This document shows positions 21,873 to 27,004 of a DNA stretch of 27,004 nt, piece after piece. The stretch comes from B25-G16 sp964549945 (lineage in GTDB: Bacteria > Desulfobacterota > DSM-4660 > Desulfatiglandales > B25-G16), in assembly GCA_964549945.1 (NCBI GenBank), contig CAZJXD010000069.1, positions 1 through 27,004 on the forward strand, in the 5' to 3' direction. Under the pieces are notes generated by a model. It made no database searches and was not told the origin of the DNA. It worked only from the letters and a program-made list of their open reading frames with translations. The translations under genes were made by a program, and so were the position numbers. Each line of letters opens with the position of its first letter. Within the stretch, counting starts at the first letter, position 1.

Positions 21873-23477
21873 TCAGGACACCAACTGCTGTGCGACGAGA
21901 TCCATATCGGCGAGGGTATTCTCGAAGACCCGATGCATGGGCATGGAATCCAGCTTGCCCGATAGCTCCTCGGGGAGTGGGTGAGCGCCGTTCAGAATCT
22001 TCCAGGAATTGACGTAGATCTTCTCAATAGCCTCCCTCGCAAACAGCCTCGCGACGGCCGACATGAACTCCGCTGACTCGGTTCTACCCCCTCCCCTTGA
22101 TGCCGCCTTGAGGCATGTTGCCTTTGCCACCTCCGCCCATGTCATCATATCCGCCAGGAGAAACATCACATACTGGGATCTGGTAGCCTTGTGTTTCCGA
22201 GCGAACAGAAGGAGTTCATTCAGAAGCCCAATCGCGTGCGAGAGCAGAGGGCCCGCGGTTTCCCCCGGAAGACCTGAAAGCTCCCCTGCCATCTGCCGGT
22301 AAAACTCACCCTTGGTATGGACGGTCTCCCTGAGCCTAAACACGGAGATGATGTTCTGCTGAATCTCGCTCGTTCCCTCAAAGATGGTGGTTATCTTGAC
22401 ATCCCTTTTGATCTTCTCTACCCCGTATTCCCTTATATATCCGTAGCCTCCAAGGGCCTGAATCCCATCGTTGGCCGCGGCATCTCCTGCCTCGGTGGCG
22501 AAGTACTTCGCAATAGAACCCTCTACCTGGAGATCCTCCTCGCCCGAATCAAGCCTTTCTCCCACCTCCTCGATGTAGGCCCTAGCCGCCTCTAACCTCA
22601 CCGCATGAGTAACCAAGAATTTGTGCGTGTAGCCCTGCTTTTCCGCCAAAGTAGTGCCGAACTGCACCCTTTCCTTTGCGTAGGAGACAACCCGCTCCAA
22701 CGAGGATATTCCCGCTGCGAGGCCGAAGGTTGCAACCATGAGCCGGGTATACCCGAAGACCCTATTAGCCTGTTTCAATCCAATCCCCTCAATGCCACCC
22801 ACAAGGCCTTCGGCAGGCACATACACGTCCTCCAGCGTAATAGAAGTCGTATTGGAGGCCCTGATACCATGCTTATCCTCATGCGTTCCCGGAACGAGGC
22901 CCTTTACTCCCCGCTCTATGATGAAGAAGGACGGACCTTCGGGAGTATCAGCGAGTATGGTGTAGAGATCCGCCACTCCACCGTTGGTGATAAACTGTTT
23001 TTGCCCGTTGATCCTGTATCCTTTGACCTCCCCCTCTTCGTTAAGCACCCGTTCCGCCCTCGTTTTGAGTGCCTGAACATTGGACCCCGCCTCTGGTTCG
23101 GTCACCGCATAACCTACAATGAGCCCTTCATCGGCGATCTTCCGGATGTACGTCTCCTTCTGCTCCTTTGTGGCCCCTACCCGAATAGGGTCCATGCCCA
23201 GACAGATGGCCAGAAATGAAGTGGCAATGGCCATATCTATCTTGGCCATTTCCTCCGACATCCTGGCGATCTGAGCGGCACTCGCCCCCAACCCACCATA
23301 TTCTTCCGGAACAAAGATGAGATGGAGGCCAATATCGGGCCCAAGCATGAAACGGATAAGATCCTCAGGGAACTCCCCCTTCTCATCCATTTCCAATCTT
23401 GTCTCCAAGGATAATCTCTCCCTCTCGATCTTCTTGAGGGTATCAAGGACAATGGAGTATGTTTCCTGATCCATCAT
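21873..23477 (-). CDS. Acyl-CoA dehydrogenase with C-terminal extension
   Basis: The 534-residue protein has the usual three domains: AVTEPEAGSN (124-133), FITNGGVAD, RVQFGTTLAEKQ (270-281) and QALGGYGYIREYGVEKIKRD. Glu 367 in TIFEGTSEIQQN is the expected catalytic base. About 150 residues beyond the core form a helical tail, as in long-chain or ACAD9-like dehydrogenases. The start is placed at ATGATG (23477). A longer frame from 23537 begins inside the terminal repeat of the 187-bp element and adds 20 unlike residues. No strong ribosome site is seen at either. It follows the VorDBAC-ACT operon on the same strand and depends on electron-transfer flavoprotein encoded elsewhere. Confidence 0.9.
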   Translation of the reverse strand: MMDQETYSIVLDTLKKIERERLSLETRLEMDEKGEFPEDLIRFMLGPDIGLHLIFVPEEYGGLGASAAQIARMSEEMAKIDMAIATSFLAICLGMDPIRVGATKEQKETYIRKIADEGLIVGYAVTEPEAGSNVQALKTRAERVLNEEGEVKGYRINGQKQFITNGGVADLYTILADTPEGPSFFIIERGVKGLVPGTHEDKHGIRASNTTSITLEDVYVPAEGLVGGIEGIGLKQANRVFGYTRLMVATFGLAAGISSLERVVSYAKERVQFGTTLAEKQGYTHKFLVTHAVRLEAARAYIEEVGERLDSGEEDLQVEGSIAKYFATEAGDAAANDGIQALGGYGYIREYGVEKIKRDVKITTIFEGTSEIQQNIISVFRLRETVHTKGEFYRQMAGELSGLPGETAGPLLSHAIGLLNELLLFARKHKATRSQYVMFLLADMMTWAEVAKATCLKAASRGGGRTESAEFMSAVARLFAREAIEKIYVNSWKILNGAHPLPEELSGKLDSMPMHRVFENTLADMDLVAQQLVS

Positions 23478-23531
23478 GATAGCTCGGTTTGTTTGGCTTG
23501 TTGTGTCTCCTGAGAAATGAAACACAGGAAA

Positions 23532-23718
23532 AAGCATGGAGATATCTTTTTTTGTCTCATGCCCTAGAAGTAATGCACCGGCAGGCCCCGATAAATCGGG
23601 GCACCTACCGCCATGTTATACAATAGTCAAATCCGCGTTGCGCGTGTGCCCCGATTTACGGGGCACTCTGAGGCCCCCTGTTGAAGGGCATGGAGCAAAA
23701 AAAGATATCCCCATGCTC
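23532..23718. mobile_element. 187-bp MITE-like inverted-repeat element, copy 2
   Basis: It aligns base for base with 7125-7311, without gaps and with about 13 differences, most near the left end. In this copy the left inner hairpin is perfect (GCCCCGAT-AA-ATCGGGGC). The ends are again inverted, with AGCATGGAGATATC at the left, a T7 tract and CATGCCC. It lies between the ACT-domain gene (stop at 23766) and the acyl-CoA dehydrogenase gene on the reverse strand, in the same orientation as copy 1. The rest of 23478-23765 shows nothing else recognisable. Confidence 0.8.
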
Positions 23719-23765
23719 ATTCACCAGGTATTTTTAAAAAGGCTGAAATGTTACGGTCAGCATAG

Positions 23766-24212
23766 TTACAATCTGTAGAGCTCCTCGTCCAAGAGCCTTA
23801 TCCAGTTATCCCTGAGGGCAGTGACGGTTCTATCCCTGTCTCTGGGTGCCACTCCCAGGATGAGTATCGCGGTTGCCTCTGTCCCCAATCGCGACAGACA
23901 GGGGTAGATATAATCCACGTTTATTTCCGCTTTTTTTAAGGGCTTCAAAATGGAATTGAGGCCGCCCGGGTGATTCGGCGTTTCACAGGCGATCACCTCT
24001 TCCTCCCTTACCCTGTATCCCCTCGCCTTCAGTACCGTGGTAGCCCTCTCTGGATCATTGGACACAAACCTCAGGCTTCCCTTATCGCCCTCTGCGCTCA
24101 CATAAAAGGCGATGATGTTCACCCCGCTGGAGCCCAAAATATCGCTCACCAGCGATAGTTGTCCCGGCTCATTCTTCAAGACTAGATTGATCTCTTTCAC
24201 AGGCATGTTCAT
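23766..24212 (-). CDS. Tandem ACT-domain protein
   Basis: The 148-residue protein has two ACT-like halves. The first (about 4-65) opens EINLVLKNEPGQLSLVSDIL and continues GVNIIAFYVS. The second (about 72-140) has HPGGLNSILKPLKKAEINVDY and YIYPCLSR. ACT domains bind amino acids or related small ligands, which suggests allosteric sensing of an amino acid whose oxoacid is the substrate of the neighbouring enzyme. Its start overlaps the gamma stop by 4 bp (ATGA), so it is part of operon 3. Such ACT genes are often found beside branched-chain or aromatic 2-oxoacid oxidoreductases. No catalytic domain is fused. Confidence 0.82.
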   Translation of the reverse strand: MNMPVKEINLVLKNEPGQLSLVSDILGSSGVNIIAFYVSAEGDKGSLRFVSNDPERATTVLKARGYRVREEEVIACETPNHPGGLNSILKPLKKAEINVDYIYPCLSRLGTEATAILILGVAPRDRDRTVTALRDNWIRLLDEELYRL

Positions 24213-24754
24213 TCTCCCTTCAGGATATGGGCAGCGCCCATCTCCAAGCCCTTCCTGTTGAGCTCCATCAGCTTCGCCTTCTTTCCCTTGACCACCTCCG
24301 ACAAGGCATTCATCAAAGAATCGATGCGGGTAATGTTCGTTGCGCCTGCAAGCGCACCAAGCATAATCATATTTACTATCCTCTCGCTCCTGAGCTTCCT
24401 CGCAATGGTATTGGCCGGTATCTTAAAAACATCAATATCCTTCCTCACGGGCTCAATATCTATCAAATCGGAATTCAACAGAAGTGTCCCCCTTGCCTTG
24501 ATCTGGCCTTCATACCTGATCAGAGAGGGCTTGTTCATGGCAATCATGTAATCCGGAAAGGATGCCACCGGAGAGGCGATTTCCTCATCCGAAATGGATA
24601 CCGTGCAGTTCGCCGTGCCTCCCCGAACCTCGGCACCGTAGGAGGGAAGATAGGTGACGTGCAACCCATCCCTCATAGCGGCAACCGCGAGGATGTATCC
24701 CATCATCAATACTCCCTGGCCACCGAAACCCGAAAAAATCACCTTTGTAAGCAT
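24209..24754 (-). CDS. vorC: 2-oxoacid:ferredoxin oxidoreductase gamma subunit (operon 3, VorC-type)
   Basis: The 181-residue gamma-domain protein has FSGFGGQGVLMMGYILAVAA, LPSYGAEVRGGTANCTVSIS and SFPDYMIAMNKPSLIRYEG. The EVRGGTANC version of the motif differs from the EARGG form in operons 1 and 2 and is typical of Vor-like complexes. It lies 9 bp after the beta gene and overlaps the ACT-domain gene by 4 bp. It is the third independent gamma gene in the window. Confidence 0.88.
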   Translation of the reverse strand: MLTKVIFSGFGGQGVLMMGYILAVAAMRDGLHVTYLPSYGAEVRGGTANCTVSISDEEIASPVASFPDYMIAMNKPSLIRYEGQIKARGTLLLNSDLIDIEPVRKDIDVFKIPANTIARKLRSERIVNMIMLGALAGATNITRIDSLMNALSEVVKGKKAKLMELNRKGLEMGAAHILKGE

Positions 24755-24763
24755 AGTGCGTCC

Positions 24764-25522
24764 CTATTTTAAGGCCCCCAGGTCTCCCGTGGTATCCTTG
24801 ATGACCTTAAGCGGGAAGATCCTCGTCATCTCCGAGCCAATCCATTCATTGGCCAGAACCGGGGACATCTTCCAATTCGTGGGGCATGCGGAAAGAATCT
24901 CTACCAAGGAAAACCCCAAATCCGAGATCTGCACCCTGAAGGCCTTGGTAATCGCCCTCTTCGTGCGCGTGATGTTGCTCGGGGTGTTGACCGCCGTCCT
25001 TTCTATATACACGCTTCCATTGGCAATGGCCAACATCTCGCTTAAATCAATGGGCACCCCATCCCTCTTTGGATTTCTCCCGCCGGGGGTTGTCGTTGAG
25101 ACCTGTCCCACAATGGTCGTGGGCGCCATCTGACCGCCTGTCATCCCGTAGACGCCGTTGTTCACGAAGATAACCGTGATGCGCTCTCCCCTGTTCGCCG
25201 CATGGATGGTCTCCGCTGTTCCAATGGCCGCGATATCCCCATCACCCTGATAGGTGAACACGATCCGGTCGGGCAGCGCCCTCTTGATCCCAGTGGCCAC
25301 CGCAGCCCCCCTCCCGTGGGGTGCCTCTCCCATATCCACATCGAAATAATTATAGGCAAGCACTGCACAGCCCGCCGGAGGGATCCCTATCGCACTTCCC
25401 CTGATATCCAGCTCGTCGATAACCTCGGCAATCAATCGGTGAATCACACTGTGCCCGCACCCAGGGCAGTAATGAAAGATCGAGTCTTTCATGCTCTGCG
25501 GCCTGCCGAATACCCTTTTCAT
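24764..25522 (-). CDS. vorA: 2-oxoacid:ferredoxin oxidoreductase beta subunit (operon 3, VorA-type)
   Basis: The 252-residue thiamine diphosphate subunit has HYCPGCGHSVIHRLIAEVID and IPPAGCAVLAYNYFDVDMGE. PHGRGAAVATGIKR follows, then GDGDIAAIGTAETIHAANRG and VNNGVYGMTGGQMAPTT. The MGEAPHGRGAAVATG segment replaces the LHTLHGRA form of operons 1 and 2 and marks the branched-chain 2-oxoacid (Vor) subgroup. It follows the alpha stop with no spacer. Expected substrates are oxoacids of valine, leucine or isoleucine, or aromatic analogues (family knowledge). The exact one is not visible. Confidence 0.88.
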   Translation of the reverse strand: MKRVFGRPQSMKDSIFHYCPGCGHSVIHRLIAEVIDELDIRGSAIGIPPAGCAVLAYNYFDVDMGEAPHGRGAAVATGIKRALPDRIVFTYQGDGDIAAIGTAETIHAANRGERITVIFVNNGVYGMTGGQMAPTTIVGQVSTTTPGGRNPKRDGVPIDLSEMLAIANGSVYIERTAVNTPSNITRTKRAITKAFRVQISDLGFSLVEILSACPTNWKMSPVLANEWIGSEMTRIFPLKVIKDTTGDLGALK

Positions 25523-26605
25523 CTATTCCCCTGTTTCAAGTCCTTCTCTATAGTATATGTTGTTGATCACCTTCGCGATCTCATCCGGGGTAGATATAAT
25601 CCCACCCGGTCTCCCATAAAAATGGACCCTTCTCCTTCCCTCCAGCGCTAACTTCACGTCCTCCACCATCTGTCCGGTGCTCATCTCGAACACCAGGAAA
25701 TCACTGACCCCACGGCTCAACTCGATCAACTCCCTCTTGGGGAACGGCCAAAGCGTCTTCGGCCTGAACAGCCCCACCTTAAGTCCCATTTCCCTCACCC
25801 TCTTTATCGCACCCTTTGCGATCCTGCTCGCTGTCCCATAGGCAATTGTCACCAGATGGGCATCATCGGTGAAAAATCGCTCTGCCTGAGGAAGTTCCCT
25901 CTCGATCATCTCGTATTTCCTGAAGAGCTTCCAGTTGTGTTCCTCCATGGCGGATGAATCGAGGATAAGGGATTTTATGATCCTGCTCAGCCTGCCCTTC
26001 GCACCATCGATCACCCATGGCTTCGGTGGGAGAGAGGCTGGATCAATTGGATCCGGAAAGGTCACCGGCTCCATCATCTGACCCATCATGCCGTCTCCCA
26101 AGATCAAGGCCGGAGTTCTATAGTGATCGGCATATTCAAATGCCATGCGCGTGAAGTCAGCGAGTTCCTGGCCTGTGCTGGGGGCAAGGACAATCGTTCG
26201 ATAGTCCCCATGGCCGCCGCCCCGTGTGGCTTGAAAGTAATCGCCCTGGGATGGGGCAATGTTCCCCAACCCAGGTCCGCCCCTCATGGTGTTGACGATT
26301 ACCGCGGGGAGCTCTTGAGCGGACAGGAATGAAATTCCCTCCTGTTTCAGGCTTATCCCGGGGCTCGATGAGGAGGTCATAACCCGTTTTCCCGCCATTG
26401 AAACGCCGATAACCATATTGATTGCGGCTAATTCGCTCTCTGCCTGAATGAACACGCCACCGGCCAGGGAATCCAACGCGCCGGCCATATACTCGGTGAG
26501 CTCGTTTTGCGGGGTTATGGGGTATCCGAAATAAAAACGACAGCCGGACCTCACTGCTGCCTCGCCGATCACGTGCGTGCCTCGCATTAGCAATTTCTCA
26601 GACAC
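25523..26605 (-). CDS. vorB: 2-oxoacid:ferredoxin oxidoreductase alpha subunit (operon 3, VorB-type)
   Basis: The 360-residue protein has the Vor-type alpha signature: GTHVIGEAAVRSGCRFYFGY, PITPQNELTEYMA and ESELAAINMVIGVSMAGKRV. SSSSPGISLKQEGISFLS and GGPGLGNIAPSQGDYFQA follow. The GTG at 26605 is taken as start because GAGG lies 6 nt upstream. This gives an 8-bp overlap with the ferredoxin gene. A frame from ATG 26653 would add 16 residues and a 56-bp overlap and has no homologous look. It is the most divergent of the three alpha subunits here. Predicted product: an acyl-CoA from a branched or aromatic 2-oxoacid, with reduced ferredoxin. Confidence 0.9.
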   Translation of the reverse strand: MSEKLLMRGTHVIGEAAVRSGCRFYFGYPITPQNELTEYMAGALDSLAGGVFIQAESELAAINMVIGVSMAGKRVMTSSSSPGISLKQEGISFLSAQELPAVIVNTMRGGPGLGNIAPSQGDYFQATRGGGHGDYRTIVLAPSTGQELADFTRMAFEYADHYRTPALILGDGMMGQMMEPVTFPDPIDPASLPPKPWVIDGAKGRLSRIIKSLILDSSAMEEHNWKLFRKYEMIERELPQAERFFTDDAHLVTIAYGTASRIAKGAIKRVREMGLKVGLFRPKTLWPFPKRELIELSRGVSDFLVFEMSTGQMVEDVKLALEGRRRVHFYGRPGGIISTPDEIAKVINNIYYREGLETGE

Positions 26606-26840
26606 GGTATACCTCAATGGCGATGTCAGGACACATGATTGCGCAAAGCGCACATCCCTTGCATCGATGTTCTTCTATTGCCTTGTCCTCCTCACTGTAT
26701 TGCGCGGGATAGTACCCCTTTTGGTTCAGCGTATCGGAAACCGATATCAAGCCCAGAGGACATACCGATTCACACAGGTAACAGCCCTTACACAGCTCCT
26801 TATCTATCCTGATAAAACCCCTTCTTAATCTCTGAGCCAT
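26598..26840 (-). CDS. vorD: Two-[4Fe-4S] ferredoxin, delta subunit (operon 3, VorD-type)
   Basis: The 80-residue protein has CKGCYLCESVCPLGLIS and CKGCALCAIMCPDIAIE, separated by a longer linker (about 30 residues) that is usual in VorD-type subunits. It begins operon 3, with a consensus -10 box 42 bp upstream. The ribosome site before ATG 26840 is weak (AAAAGG about 13 nt away). Its last codons overlap the GTG start of the alpha gene. Confidence 0.88.
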   Translation of the reverse strand: MAQRLRRGFIRIDKELCKGCYLCESVCPLGLISVSDTLNQKGYYPAQYSEEDKAIEEHRCKGCALCAIMCPDIAIEVYRV

Positions 26841-26881
26841 AGTCCAGGAGCCTTTTCTTAAGGATTCCCGAATTAAATGAA

Positions 26882-26910
26882 ATTATATGATTATGGCTCT
26901 AACTCCGCAA
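26882..26910 (-). promoter_or_regulatory. Sigma-70-like promoter for operon 3
   Basis: On the reverse strand TTGCGG is followed after exactly 17 bp by a perfect TATAAT, in a locally AT-rich stretch. Predicted transcription would start near 26875, about 35 nt before the VorD ATG. It is the clearest promoter seen in the window, though the -35 box matches at only 3 of 6. Confidence 0.55.
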
Positions 26911-26918
26911 CCAGATTG

Positions 26919-27004
26919 CTACCAGGGATATGGATGTCTTTTTTTGACACCGAAGAGTTCCATGCTGTTGTGCCCGCAAAAGGTGCAGATGGAGGCGGGC
27001 GATC
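26919..27004 (-). other. Possible 3' end of a truncated gene overlapping a third element end
   Basis: A reverse-strand frame is open from the window edge to a TAG at 26919. It encodes ICTFCGHNSMELFGVKKRHP near its end, with a CxxC pair. The product is not recognised and the frame is too short to trust. The stretch GGATGTCTTTTTTTG (26932-26946) equals the end sequence of the 187-bp elements. This edge may be the beginning of another, perhaps larger, element whose gene runs into its terminal repeat. Confidence 0.25.

Noticed and set aside
26606..26653. Upstream ATG start for the VorB-type gene
   Set aside because: It would give a 56-bp overlap with the ferredoxin gene and 16 unlike residues. 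The GTG at 26605 has a proper ribosome site.

Overview
The window looks like an accessory catabolic region of a strictly anaerobic bacterium, most likely a Desulfobacterota-type sulfate reducer or syntroph. This is inferred from gene content: three oxygen-sensitive 2-oxoacid oxidoreductases, HdrC/HdrB-like iron-sulfur proteins, many acyl-CoA and CoA-transfer genes, and a remnant of a methyltransferase corrinoid protein. No tRNA, rRNA, CRISPR array or complete transposase gene was seen.

Left part (1-8.7 kb). A 3' fragment of a corrinoid protein meets, tail to tail, a succinate dehydrogenase-like flavoprotein. Three forward genes follow: a family I CoA-transferase/hydrolase, a glutaryl-CoA-dehydrogenase-like enzyme and a CaiB/BaiF (family III) CoA-transferase. 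Two reverse MaoC-type hotdog genes and an MmgE/PrpD gene come next. Together they suggest activation, dehydrogenation and hydration of a CoA thioester, perhaps of a dicarboxylic acid (inference).

Middle part (8.8-16.6 kb, reverse strand). A GntR/FCD regulator heads an operon of alpha, beta and gamma 2-oxoacid oxidoreductase subunits, a GltD-like flavin/NAD(P) subunit and a two-cluster ferredoxin. This is the subunit set of phenylglyoxylate:NAD+ oxidoreductase. Just downstream lie a GlcD-like FAD oxidase, an HdrC-like protein and a CCG-domain protein, which fit a 2-hydroxyacid dehydrogenase. The two blocks could carry a 2-hydroxyacid through a 2-oxoacid to an acyl-CoA.

Right part (16.8-27 kb). 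A second oxidoreductase operon (ferredoxin-alpha-beta-gamma) runs forward, divergent from the GntR operon. Glutamyl-tRNA synthetase and a crotonase-fold protein lacking the usual catalytic glutamates follow. On the reverse strand are a long acyl-CoA dehydrogenase and a third oxidoreductase operon of the VorDBAC type with an ACT-domain protein, preceded by a clear TATAAT promoter.

Two copies of a 187-bp element with about 33-bp inverted ends (7125-7311 and 23532-23718) sit in the same orientation between co-directional genes. A related end sequence lies at the right edge of the window. Two candidate FCD-type operators occupy the divergent region between the first and second oxidoreductase operons.
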